A stretch of DNA of 64,000 nucleotides, from NCBI GenBank assembly GCA_046154585.1, contig JBJXDX010000102.1:1-64000 (forward strand), in the 5' to 3' direction. The notes beneath the pieces were generated by a model. That model ran no database searches. It saw only the letters and a list, made by a program, of their open reading frames with translations, and was not told the origin of the DNA. Source of the DNA: CADEFX01 sp046154585. Its GTDB lineage: Bacteria > Pseudomonadota > Alphaproteobacteria > Rhizobiales > Hyphomicrobiaceae. The position numbers and the translations under genes are program-made. Of the stretch, positions 19,564 to 28,181 are shown one piece after another (the first letter of the stretch is position 1; every line of letters starts with the position of its first letter).

Positions 19564-19641
19564 GATCGGCTCTGGCGTGCTGCAGCAGGGGTCGGCGCGG
19601 GACAATGCAGATAGAAAGGTCCGAGCGCAAGTCCAGCTCCC

Positions 19642-19914
19642 TCACACGAACGGAAGCATTTCCAACACCTCCGTCATGAAGGTTGCGGCTTGGAGAATGC
19701 CGAGCCGCGCTGCGCGGGACGCCTTGCGGTATTTGCTGTTGAGAAGCGTCATCGTGCTGCGATAGCCGCGGCTGTTCTTGGCGATGTCGTCGAGCCTTTC
19801 GAGACGATGCAGCAAGGCTTCGCGCTGAGCCTCCAGACGGTCGTGATGCAGGTCGGATGCGCGCGGCGAGGCCCTGCTTGCCCTGTTCTGGCGTGATTTT
19901 CCCAAGTTCGGCAT
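19642..19914 (-). CDS. hypothetical basic helical protein
   Basis: A 90-residue protein rich in Arg and Leu, with heptad-like leucines (LEAQREALLHRLERLDDIA) suggesting a short amphipathic helix or coiled coil and a more hydrophobic C-terminus. It begins 22 bases after the stop of the GMC-hydrolase fusion gene on the same strand, so it may be the last gene of that operon. The ATG at 19914 is preferred over a TTG at 19929. No family recognised. Confidence 0.5.
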   Translation of the reverse strand: MPNLGKSRQNRASRASPRASDLHHDRLEAQREALLHRLERLDDIAKNSRGYRSTMTLLNSKYRKASRAARLGILQAATFMTEVLEMLPFV

Positions 19915-19935
19915 GTCCCGATATCGCAATGGCGC

Positions 19936-22900
19936 TTATTCGGGGACGATAGCCGTTTCTTCCAGATGTGTCAGCATCTTAGGATAGACGTCGACGACGG
20001 CGGTCTTGCCGAAAATGCAGTCGATGTGGCCGTAGTTGGGGATCACGTGGCGGTCGTAAAGATGGGCGCCGTTCTGGGCCGACAGCTTGGCCAGCGTGCG
20101 CGCCGTGCTCTCGGGCAGGAAGCAGGCGTTCTCCCCGCCGTGGATGAAGGAAATCGGGATGGCGAGGCGCTCCAGGTGGGGCATGTAGGCGTCGTTGCCG
20201 GCGGCATCGACGATGGTCTGGTGGCGGGCGATCAGGGCCAGATGCTTGAAGGCCGCGATATTGGCCTCGCCGAACATTTCCGGCAGCCCCGTCTCGAACG
20301 TCAGCGTGTTGAGCTGATCGGTCTCGTAAAGCTGGCCGTAGAGGGCCGTGATGCGGTTGGAGGTGGCGTTGCGGGTGCGCTCCTCGCGCTGGAACGGCAC
20401 GGCCACACGGATCAGGCCGTCCGCGATGCGGTTGGCGAACCCGTCGCTGACGGTGGCGCGGGCATTCACCGCGGAAATGCCCATCAGACTGAACACGGCC
20501 GGCATCCGCAGGTAGGCCAGCAGGCGCTGCGGATAGAAGGGCACGATCACGTCGGCGGCGATCTGCGAGATCACGGCCGAGCGTACGCCCGAGAGGTGTC
20601 CGCCGAGCATGGACATGACGAAGGTGGTGGCGCCGAAGCAATGGGCCAGGACCTGCACGCTCGGAGCGCCGGTCTCGCGGCGGATGAGATCGACGGCCGG
20701 CTGATAGTCCTCGCGCGCGCAGTCGTCGGCGGTCCATTGATCCTTCGCGTAGGGCAGGTCGATGCTGGCGCGGAAATCGAGCAGCCAGCAGTCGTAGCCG
20801 TGCTCGTACATGAACTCGACGAGGCTGGTGTCGATCGTGTCGATGCGGAAGATGAGGCTCGAGACGCCGAGGCCGTGGCTGAACAGCAGTGGGCCCTTGG
20901 TGCCGCCCTTGTAGCGGGTGAGACGCAGGTGCTTGCCGTCGGCGGTGGTGAAGCCGTGCACCTCGGGCTCGCCCGCGCGCAGGCCGCGTTTCTTGCGCGC
21001 GCGACTGGGATCGAAACGCCGGACGGGCGCGAAGATGTCGCCGTAAACGTCGAAAAGCTGGCCCGCAAACTGCGCGCCGAACTTGGCGACGGCGCTGGCG
21101 CGTTCGATGTGCGATGCGCCGCCGATCGGCTTGAGCGTGCGCACCTGTTTAGCGAAGTCGAGCGGCTTGATGCGCAGGATGCCGCGCGCGGCGTTGCTGG
21201 CGTTGCCGGTCTCGACCAGATCGATGAAGAGCGTCGTGGTGTCGGCGACGAGGTCGGCGCGGCGATCATCGTGCACGTATTTCACGCCCTTGAAGTCGTA
21301 GCTGCGGCCGTCGCGGGCGGTGAGCGTCATCAGGTATTCGAAGAGCCGCGTCTCGACCTGCTCGTCGGACGCCCGCATCAGGCGGAAGACGCCGTTGCTG
21401 ATGTCGAGCGGGTCGGGTGACAGCGCGGGGCAGATGGCGGTGCCGGCCAAGGTGCCGGCGTGGGCTGGATCGCGGACGAAGGCATCAATGTCTGCGATGC
21501 GCACGGCCACGGTAAAGCTGAAGTCCGCGCCGGCGGCCTTGCCGGTCGCCGCGGCCTCGGCGTAGTCGGCGCCGGATTTGTCGGAGACGTAGCCGGCCAT
21601 GCGCTCGGTGAACTCGATGCCGGCCGGGGCCGGGGTGCTGCCGTGGGCGACGGGCGGTATCTGCGTGCCTTTGACTGCGGCCTTCAGCGCCGCGATCGTG
21701 TCGCCGGGCATTTGCGTCAGATCGCGGAAGCCGATCTTGCGGGCGAGCGCGCCCAAGCCTGTCGCCGGGCGGGTGGCAACGGCGGGAAGCGCGCGGACAG
21801 GCGCATCGGCTTTCGGCGCGTCGCTCAAGTCGCGCCCACTGCTTTTCGCGACGTGCATCATGGCACGCTCGGCGAGGGCCGTGATGGTGAGCAGCGGATT
21901 GACGCCGACGGATCGGGGAATCGCGGCACCGTCGCAGACGTAGAGGCCTGCGTGGACGGCATCGGGGCTGGCACCGGGGCTTGCGTCGTAAACGCGGCAG
22001 GCGTGGTCGATCACGCCTTGCGCGCTGTCGCGGCCCATGCCGCAGCCACCGAGCGGGTGCACGGTGACGACGTTCTTGCCGAGGAACGTGTTCTGGACGG
22101 GATTGCGAATGTAGGTCGCGCCGTTGGCCGCGGCTGCCTTGCGCAAGGCGTCGCCCACGCGCGCGAACACCGGCTGGTTGGCAATGCCCGGCCAATCCAC
22201 GCGAATGCGGTCGTCCTCCAACTCCAGGCGCCCGGCGCTGCCGTCGTGGGCCATGACGAGGAAGGTCGTGGTGTTGTGCATGGCGCCGCGCCAGGTGCCG
22301 AGCAGGGCGCTGGTGGCGCGCCGTGCCGTCTCCTTCAGCTCATCGACGGGACCGCGATCGGTGTCCTTGCCGAACACCCGGCCGACGCTGAACGTGACCG
22401 GCAGAATCTCGGCGAGGCCCGAGGGCAGCACGCCCTCCTCGATGATCATGCCGTCTTCGAGCGACGATGAGGCCCGGAGATCGATGGCGCCGGCGATGCA
22501 CGGGCCGGGCGGCGCGATGTCGGTGCGCGCTGGCACGCCGACGCCGACCGCGTTCACGGCTTTGTCGCCGTTGTAGGCAAAGGCCAGCACGTCGCCGTTG
22601 CCGGTGAAGGCTTGGCCCAGACGGTCGGAGACGGCGAGGCCTTCGGCGCGCGATCGCAGCAGGATCTCCGTCGATCCGAGCGCGCCCGCGCCGAGGACGA
22701 CCATTTTTGCGGCGACGGAACGCTCGGGCGAACGGAAGCCGTCGCGCCGGGCAGAGGTCGGTGCGTAGAGCACGCGCCAGCCGTCGGCCTCTTTCTTGAT
22801 GTGGCGGACGGTGGCGCCGGTGAAGATCTCGGCGCCGTGGTTCACGGCGTCCGGCAGGTAGGTCATCTGCACGGTGGTCTTGGCGCCGACATTGCAGCCT

Positions 22901-23502
22901 GAGCAGCAGTCGCCGCACAGGTTGCAGGCCGGCTGCACCACGCCGGCAGCGTTCGGGCCATCCTTGAAGGTCACGTTGATCGGCGGATGCGACAGCTCGG
23001 CACCGAGCGCGGCCGCGGCCTCGCCGAGGCGCGTCAGCTTGTCGAGCGGCGGCTTGTCGTTCGGATAGGGCACCGGACGCAGCATGCGCCGCGCGCGGGC
23101 AAAGCCTTCCTCGAGCGTGTCGTCGTGGAAGAGCTCCGTGGGCCAGCGCCGGTCTTCCCAGACGCGGGGATCGGGCGGCAGCGAGACATTGGCGTTGATG
23201 AGCGAGGTGCCGCCAAGCCCGCAGCCGACCAGCACGTGCATGTCGCGGCCGTAGTGCAGCTCGTAGAGGCCGGTGCGCTTGCCTTCATGCCGGCCGTTGA
23301 AGACGTACTGGAACTCCTGCGTAGCCTCGGGCAGCGTGTCGGGAAACTCGCCGATGGCGAACTCGCGGCCGCGCTCCAGCACGGCGACACTGAACCCCAT
23401 GCGCGCCAGACGCGAGGCGGCAACGCCTGCGCCATAACCCGAGCCGACGACGACCGCATCGTAGCTCGCCTGCAATTGATCCAGCTCGCGCGCGAGGCGC
23501 AT
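19936..23502 (-). CDS. GMC/cholesterol-oxidase-like oxidoreductase fused to an alpha/beta hydrolase
   Basis: A protein of about 1188 residues. Residues 1-560 form a GMC flavoprotein resembling ChoD-type cholesterol oxidases, with GSGYGAG near 20-26, GCGLGGTSLINAN near 93-105 and HPLGGCGMG near 482-490. A cysteine cluster C193/C196/C199/C203 (CNLCGDCCSGC) is also present. A middle region of about 630-830 resembles a beta-rich oxidase-associated module. Residues 845-1188 are an alpha/beta hydrolase with LLFSHGLG and a nucleophile elbow AHCFGA, where Cys955 replaces the usual serine. The ATG at 23502 is preferred because AGGAG lies just upstream; an ATG at 23520 is in frame. It starts 26 bases after the second GMC gene, indicating an operon for oxidation and hydrolysis of a bulky alcohol or lactone; the substrate is inferred only. 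Confidence 0.88.
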   Translation of the reverse strand: MRLARELDQLQASYDAVVVGSGYGAGVAASRLARMGFSVAVLERGREFAIGEFPDTLPEATQEFQYVFNGRHEGKRTGLYELHYGRDMHVLVGCGLGGTSLINANVSLPPDPRVWEDRRWPTELFHDDTLEEGFARARRMLRPVPYPNDKPPLDKLTRLGEAAAALGAELSHPPINVTFKDGPNAAGVVQPACNLCGDCCSGCNVGAKTTVQMTYLPDAVNHGAEIFTGATVRHIKKEADGWRVLYAPTSARRDGFRSPERSVAAKMVVLGAGALGSTEILLRSRAEGLAVSDRLGQAFTGNGDVLAFAYNGDKAVNAVGVGVPARTDIAPPGPCIAGAIDLRASSSLEDGMIIEEGVLPSGLAEILPVTFSVGRVFGKDTDRGPVDELKETARRATSALLGTWRGAMHNTTTFLVMAHDGSAGRLELEDDRIRVDWPGIANQPVFARVGDALRKAAAANGATYIRNPVQNTFLGKNVVTVHPLGGCGMGRDSAQGVIDHACRVYDASPGASPDAVHAGLYVCDGAAIPRSVGVNPLLTITALAERAMMHVAKSSGRDLSDAPKADAPVRALPAVATRPATGLGALARKIGFRDLTQMPGDTIAALKAAVKGTQIPPVAHGSTPAPAGIEFTERMAGYVSDKSGADYAEAAATGKAAGADFSFTVAVRIADIDAFVRDPAHAGTLAGTAICPALSPDPLDISNGVFRLMRASDEQVETRLFEYLMTLTARDGRSYDFKGVKYVHDDRRADLVADTTTLFIDLVETGNASNAARGILRIKPLDFAKQVRTLKPIGGASHIERASAVAKFGAQFAGQLFDVYGDIFAPVRRFDPSRARKKRGLRAGEPEVHGFTTADGKHLRLTRYKGGTKGPLLFSHGLGVSSLIFRIDTIDTSLVEFMYEHGYDCWLLDFRASIDLPYAKDQWTADDCAREDYQPAVDLIRRETGAPSVQVLAHCFGATTFVMSMLGGHLSGVRSAVISQIAADVIVPFYPQRLLAYLRMPAVFSLMGISAVNARATVSDGFANRIADGLIRVAVPFQREERTRNATSNRITALYGQLYETDQLNTLTFETGLPEMFGEANIAAFKHLALIARHQTIVDAAGNDAYMPHLERLAIPISFIHGGENACFLPESTARTLAKLSAQNGAHLYDRHVIPNYGHIDCIFGKTAVVDVYPKMLTHLEETAIVPE

Positions 23503-23528
23503 GGGTCCTTCTCCTGACATTCCGCGGC

Positions 23529-25313
23529 TCAGCCCGCCCCGCGGCCGAAAATGCGTGCCACCAGCCCCGGCCGCTTATCGACAATGCGGACTCCCGACGT
23601 GAAATCGCGCTGCGGGGCATTGGCCGGCGGATCGAGCGGCAGCTCGCGCTTGAGGTCGCGGGCCAGCAGCAGCATCGAGCGCTCGGCCAGCGCCGTGATG
23701 GTCAGCAGCGGGTGCACGCCGAGCGACCGCGGCACGGTCGCGCCGTCCATGACGAACAGACCCTCGTGGACGGCATCGGCGGGCTTGCCGGGATCGGCAT
23801 CGAACACGCGGCCCTTATGATCGACGACGCCGCGCGTGCGATCCTCGCCCATGCCGCAGCCGCCGAGCGGATGCACGGTCATGAGGTTACCGCCGAGCAG
23901 CTTGTTGCTGACTGGATTGGGGACGTAGGTGCCGCCCGTCGCGACCACCGCCTTCTCCAGCGTGGCGTTGATGCGCTCGTAGACCGGGTTCTTGAGGGCT
24001 TCCGGCCAGGCAATGGTGATCTGGTCGTTCTTGAGGGCGAGCTCGCCGCCGGCGCCGTCGTGGCCGACGACGAAGAAAACCTGCGTGTTGTGCACGGCGC
24101 CAGTGTAGGCGCCCTGCAGCACGCTCTGCATCGTGCGCTGCAGCTCGGCGATGGCGTTGCTCAAGCCCGATTGCGTCGACGTGCCGGCCATGGCGCCCGC
24201 CGGCAGCACGAAGGGCAGCAGCGCGGCCATGGCGCTTTGCACCGACGCCTCGACCACGGCGAGGCGATCCGGCGGATCCTGCCGGCGGCGGAAATCGATG
24301 AGGCCGGTGACGGCAGGTCCGGGCTGCGGCACGTCCTTGCGCGGCGGATGGCCGACGCCGATGGCATTGACCGGCATCGCGTTGTTGTAGCCGAAGGCGA
24401 TGGCGTCGGCGTTGGTCGAGAAGCCCTTGCCGAGGCGATCCGACACGCTCAGGCCGCGCTCGCGCGAGCGCATTAAAATCTCAGTGGAGCCGAGCGTGCC
24501 GGCAGCGATCACGACGAAACGGGCCGTCACCATGCGCACCGGCACCGTGCGGGACGCTTCGTCCTGGCTCACGTAGATGACGCGCCAGCGGCCATCGCCA
24601 GTAGGCTCGACCGCGCGCACGAGGATCTGCGTGAACATCTCGGCGCCGTGGTTGGCGGCATCGGCGAGATAGGTCGAGTGCACGGTGGTCTTGGCGCCGA
24701 CGTTGCAGCCGCCCATGCAGTCGCCGCAGTGTGTGCAGGCGGGCTGACGCACACCGGCGGCGGTGGCGCCGTCGCTGAAGGCGATGTGCAGCGGCACCCG
24801 CTCGACGGCGCGGCCGAAGGATTTCGCCGCCGCCTCCAGCGCGCGCAGCTTCAGCGGATTGAATTCGGCCGGCAGGGGGCGCGGCGCCAGCATCTCTTTG
24901 GCGCGATGATAGCCGACGTTCAGCCAGTGGTCAGACCTGACCTGCGTCGGCCACACGTCGTCCTCGAACACCAGGAAATCGGGGGCCAGGCAGACGTTGG
25001 CGTTGATGAGCGACGTGCCGCCCAGGCCGCAGCCGAGCATGACGTGCACGTCGCTGCCGAGGCGCAAGTCGAACAACGACGCGGGCGAGCCGATGCGCTT
25101 TCCGGCGGCGTAAATCTGCGTCTCGCGCTGCGCCTGCAGCGGATTGGTGGGATATTCGCCGGGCAGATATTCGCGGCCGCGCTCCAGCACGGCGACCTTC
25201 AGGCCCATGCGCGCCAGACGTGACGCGGCCGTGCCGCCGCCATAGCCGGAGCCGGCGACCACCGCGTCATATTCCGGCCCTAACTCCGTGGCCGGACGGC
25301 CCAGGCGCGGCAT
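23529..25313 (-). CDS. GMC family oxidoreductase (cholesterol-oxidase-like)
   Basis: A 594-residue FAD enzyme closely similar in layout to the first domain of the neighbouring fusion protein. It has GSGYGGG near the N-terminus, GCGLGGTSLINAN, the cysteine cluster CTHCGDCMGGCNVGAKTT, and the C-terminal HPLGGCGMG plus NPLLTITALAER-like HPLLTITALAER. ChoD-like members oxidise 3-beta-hydroxysterols or other large alcohols. No signal peptide is visible. The ATG at 25313 has GGAGGGAG about 10 bases upstream; upstream in-frame codons lack a start signal. The gene is divergent from the SDR gene and probably the promoter-proximal member of a two- or three-gene operon. Confidence 0.9.
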   Translation of the reverse strand: MPRLGRPATELGPEYDAVVAGSGYGGGTAASRLARMGLKVAVLERGREYLPGEYPTNPLQAQRETQIYAAGKRIGSPASLFDLRLGSDVHVMLGCGLGGTSLINANVCLAPDFLVFEDDVWPTQVRSDHWLNVGYHRAKEMLAPRPLPAEFNPLKLRALEAAAKSFGRAVERVPLHIAFSDGATAAGVRQPACTHCGDCMGGCNVGAKTTVHSTYLADAANHGAEMFTQILVRAVEPTGDGRWRVIYVSQDEASRTVPVRMVTARFVVIAAGTLGSTEILMRSRERGLSVSDRLGKGFSTNADAIAFGYNNAMPVNAIGVGHPPRKDVPQPGPAVTGLIDFRRRQDPPDRLAVVEASVQSAMAALLPFVLPAGAMAGTSTQSGLSNAIAELQRTMQSVLQGAYTGAVHNTQVFFVVGHDGAGGELALKNDQITIAWPEALKNPVYERINATLEKAVVATGGTYVPNPVSNKLLGGNLMTVHPLGGCGMGEDRTRGVVDHKGRVFDADPGKPADAVHEGLFVMDGATVPRSLGVHPLLTITALAERSMLLLARDLKRELPLDPPANAPQRDFTSGVRIVDKRPGLVARIFGRGAG

Positions 25314-25480
25314 TACGCTTTTACTCCCTCCACCCTTGATCTTCCTTTGACGAAAGACCGTAGCCAAATCAAGACGCACTTTCGAGCGCAACAGGGTTGA
25401 CCCGGAGCCCGGTCTCGGCCCACCGTTGCAGCAAGGCCGCACCCGCACATACGCACCAACGCGGCAATCGGAGGACGTTC

Positions 25481-26287
25481 ATGGATTTCAAGGGCAAGGT
25501 CGCGCTCATCACGGGCGCCGCCAACGGCATCGGCCGCGCCACGGCTTTGGCATTCTCCAGCCGCAACGCCAGGGTCGTGGTGGTGGATCGCGATGGCGCC
25601 GGTGCCGAGCGCACGGCGGGCACAATCAAGCAGCAGGGCGGCGAGGCGATGGCCGTCACCGCCGACGTCACCCGATCGGCCGACGTGCAGGCCTACGTCA
25701 AGGCGGCGCTCGACACCTACGGCACCATCGACTGCTTCTTCAACAACGCCGGTATCGAGGGCACCATCGCGCCGACGGCCGAATATGACGAGGCGATGTT
25801 CGACCAGATCATGAGCGTCAACGTCAAGGGCGTGTTCCTGGGCCTGCGTCACGTGCTGCCGGTGATGATCGCACAGAAGTCCGGCACCGTCGTCAACACG
25901 GCGTCGGTGGCGGGGCTGGTGGCCTCGCCGAACATGCCGGCTTACGTGGCGTCGAAGCACGCCGTGGTCGGCCTGACGAAGGTGGCGGCGGGCGAGAACG
26001 GCCGCTTCGGCATCCGCATCAATGCGGTGTGTCCGGGTCCCGTCGACACGCGCATGATCCATTCCGTCGAGGCGCAGATCGATCCGTCCGATCCTGCCGG
26101 CGTCGGCAAGCGCTACAGCGCTGCTATTCCGCTCGGCCGCTACGCGACGCCCGAGGAGATCGCCAACACGGTGCTGTTCCTGTCGTCGGATTACGCGAGC
26201 AGCATCACCGGCGCGCAGTATGTGATCGACGGCGGCCGCACGGCGGTGGGCGGTGCGGTAACGGTGATCGGGAAGGCGGCGAGTTAG
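25481..26287 (+). CDS. SDR family NAD(P)-dependent oxidoreductase
   Basis: A 268-residue classical short-chain dehydrogenase with cofactor motif TGAANGIG (residues 12-19), an NNAG motif, catalytic Ser in NTASVAGL, and the YVASKHA segment carrying the catalytic Tyr and Lys. The C-terminal SSDYASSITGAQYVIDGG is typical of the family. Asp at the end of the second strand (VVVVDRDGAG) favours NAD. The ATG at 25481 has CGGAGG 6 bases upstream. It shares a 167-base divergent promoter region with the GMC operon and likely acts on a related hydroxy or keto substrate, which is inference. Confidence 0.9.
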   Translation: MDFKGKVALITGAANGIGRATALAFSSRNARVVVVDRDGAGAERTAGTIKQQGGEAMAVTADVTRSADVQAYVKAALDTYGTIDCFFNNAGIEGTIAPTAEYDEAMFDQIMSVNVKGVFLGLRHVLPVMIAQKSGTVVNTASVAGLVASPNMPAYVASKHAVVGLTKVAAGENGRFGIRINAVCPGPVDTRMIHSVEAQIDPSDPAGVGKRYSAAIPLGRYATPEEIANTVLFLSSDYASSITGAQYVIDGGRTAVGGAVTVIGKAAS

Positions 26288-26352
26288 GCGCTAGGGTTTG
26301 CTCTTTGCGCGTTGCGCTCTTTGCACTTTACACAAGGTCCGCATTCCTTGTC

Positions 26353-26398
26353 CCCTCTCCCTTGTGCCGGAGGCACGCTTCGCTTGACAGGGAGAGGG
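26353..26398. repeat. inverted repeat 66 bases after the SDR stop
   Basis: CCCTCTCCC (26353-26361) pairs with GGGAGAGGG (26390-26398), and the arms extend by TGT/ACA with one bulge. The stem is long and GC-rich and could stop transcription from the SDR gene, but no T-run follows. The sequence also looks like part of a dispersed intergenic repeat. Confidence 0.5.
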
Positions 26399-26816
26399 CT
26401 TCGCGCCTTGGGTTTGCGAGGGCCGTGAGGAGTGGTGGCCACAACCAAATCGACATCCGCAGTAGGATGGCCCGAGCAAATCCTTAGGCGCGAAGGGTGA
26501 GGGTGTTACAGGTGGATCGTGTCCCCCCTCACCCTGTCATGCCGGAGGCATGCTTTCAGCATGACCACGATGACTTGCTCGCGCCGCCTCATGCGTGGCA
26601 ATCGCACACATGGCGCTCCCAAGTCTGGCGAACAGCCCTCTCTCCCGAGGAGAGAGGGAAGAATCGGATTGCTCACGCACATGTCGCATTCGCGGAGGTA
26701 TGAGTTTGTCCTCGCTCACATCATGTTCTGGTGAATCGCGGCTGTGAGGTTATCCGCGGGCGCGCGGGGATAACTTGCGCGGGCGATACGGCGAATAAGC
26801 AGGCAGCGACCGGTGG

Positions 26817-26875
26817 TGTTCGCGGGGTGATCGGAGGGTGTCTGGTGGGTGTCCGCGGGGTGATCGGGTGGTGTC
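26817..26875. repeat. two 26-bp direct repeats at 33-bp period
   Basis: The units at 26817-26842 and 26850-26875 share TGT(T/C)CGCGGGGTGATCGG and differ at only three of 26 positions. Further partial copies of the GGTGTCCG core follow up to about 26910. The block is non-coding. Confidence 0.65.
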
Positions 26876-27134
26876 CGAGGGGTGTCCGAGTGGGCGTCCG
26901 GGACACCTGTGGGGATGAAATTGTCCTCGGATGGCGAGGATATCAATGCACATTGTCCCCGTCGCGCGGCTGCGTTTCACATGAAACAATGCGTCATGCA
27001 AAGACGTGACTCGCGTTGCCCTCCGCATGCGCTGCAATGCCTGCTCGCTTGCGCGCTCCCGGCGAAACCTCCATGCTTTCGAGGCAAGGCTCACACGACA
27101 AGGGCCGGAAGACGAAACATAAGAGGAGGAATGA

Positions 27135-28136
27135 ATGCCCAGCCGCATACGATTGTTGGCCGCACTGGTGGCGTTGTGCCTACCGGTGCCGCTGGCGCAG
27201 GCTGAAGTGTCAGAGCTTAGGATCACGAAGCAGCCGGGTGCGCTGTTCACGCCGACGATTATGATGGAGCAGGGAAAGCTCATCGAGAAGCATGCGGCAG
27301 CGGCGGGCTTGAAAGACTTCAAGGTGTCTTGGGTCACCTTGTCGAGCGGCGGCGCGGCGACCGATGCGTTGCTCGCCGGCAGCGTGGAAATCGTGACCAG
27401 CGGCGTCACCAACATGCTGCTGCTGTGGGGCAAGACCAACGGCGACGTGAAGAGCATCGCCGGGGTGAGCGGATTGCCGTTCAAGCTCATCACGCGCAAT
27501 CCGAAGATCCAGACCATCATGGATTTCACGCAGGCGGATCGTATTGCGCTGCCGACGGTGCGCGTGTCGATCCAGGCCATGACGCTCGGCATCGCGCTGC
27601 AGAAGATGTACGGCGACGACAAGGCCAACGAGAAGCTTCTGACCAACCAGGTGCAGATGGGGCATCCCGACGGCTATGCGGCGATGATGAACCCGGTGCA
27701 TGAGGTCACCAGTCATTTCACGGCATCGCCGTATCAGGAGATGCTGCTGAAACAGCCGGGGTTCCGCACGGTTCTGGAGTCGGATTACGCGCTGGGTGGA
27801 CCCGCGCATATTGCCGTGGCGTTCGCGACCACGAAGTTCCACGAGGCCAATCCGAAGACGGTTGCGACCTTCGTCGCGGCCTACGAGGAGGCGGTGCAGA
27901 TGATTCGCAGCAACCCCAAGGGTGCGGCAGAGACCTATCTGGCTGTTTCCAAGGAAAAGCTGACCGTGGACGAGATGGCGCAATTGCTGACGCAGCCCGG
28001 CGCCATTTTCCAGGCCGCTCCGGTGCGGACGATGGTGTATGCGACATACATGCACAAGGCGGGCTTCATCAAGCTCGAGCCGAAGAGCTGGAAGGACTAC
28101 TTCTTCCCGATCATGCACAATCGCGAAGGCAGCTAA
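27135..28136 (+). CDS. NitT/TauT-type ABC transporter substrate-binding protein
   Basis: A 333-residue periplasmic protein with a signal peptide (residues 1-23, cleavage after AQA) and the SsuA/ThiY-like receptor fold (SGGAATDALLAGSVEIVTSGVTNMLLL near 73-100). Relatives bind sulfonates, nitrate, aromatic acids or thiamine precursors. The ATG at 27135 follows the strong site AGAGGAGGA. No permease or ATPase gene adjoins it, so it is an orphan receptor here. It converges on a Bug receptor gene with a hairpin between them. Confidence 0.85.
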   Translation: MPSRIRLLAALVALCLPVPLAQAEVSELRITKQPGALFTPTIMMEQGKLIEKHAAAAGLKDFKVSWVTLSSGGAATDALLAGSVEIVTSGVTNMLLLWGKTNGDVKSIAGVSGLPFKLITRNPKIQTIMDFTQADRIALPTVRVSIQAMTLGIALQKMYGDDKANEKLLTNQVQMGHPDGYAAMMNPVHEVTSHFTASPYQEMLLKQPGFRTVLESDYALGGPAHIAVAFATTKFHEANPKTVATFVAAYEEAVQMIRSNPKGAAETYLAVSKEKLTVDEMAQLLTQPGAIFQAAPVRTMVYATYMHKAGFIKLEPKSWKDYFFPIMHNREGS

Positions 28137-28155
28137 TACTCGCAGCAGGATGATG

Positions 28156-28176
28156 CTGGAGCCGTTGCGGCTCCGG
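28156..28176. terminator. bidirectional hairpin between two convergent receptor genes
   Basis: GGAGCCG (28158-28164) and CGGCTCC (28168-28174) form a perfect 7-bp stem with a TTG loop, extendable by two pairs. It lies between the stop codons at 28136 and 28182, where a shared terminator is expected. No strong T-run is visible. Confidence 0.5.
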
Positions 28177-28181
28177 CAACT

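Larger units (their letters stand above)
26288..27134. other. 847-bp gene-free region with palindromic and tandem repeats
   Basis: This gap follows the SDR gene and precedes an ABC substrate-binding gene. It contains a hairpin at 26353-26398 and a GCCGGAGGCA-rich mosaic repeat stretch from about 26340 to 26700. A pair of 26-bp direct repeats lies at 26817-26875. Open frames crossing it are biased by the repeats and lack ribosome sites. The promoter of the downstream gene should lie in the last 150 bases. No RNA gene is recognised. Confidence 0.55.

Noticed and set aside
26716..26946. Small Pro/His/Thr-rich frame on the - strand
   Set aside because: It is generated by the 33-bp tandem repeat and has no ribosome site.
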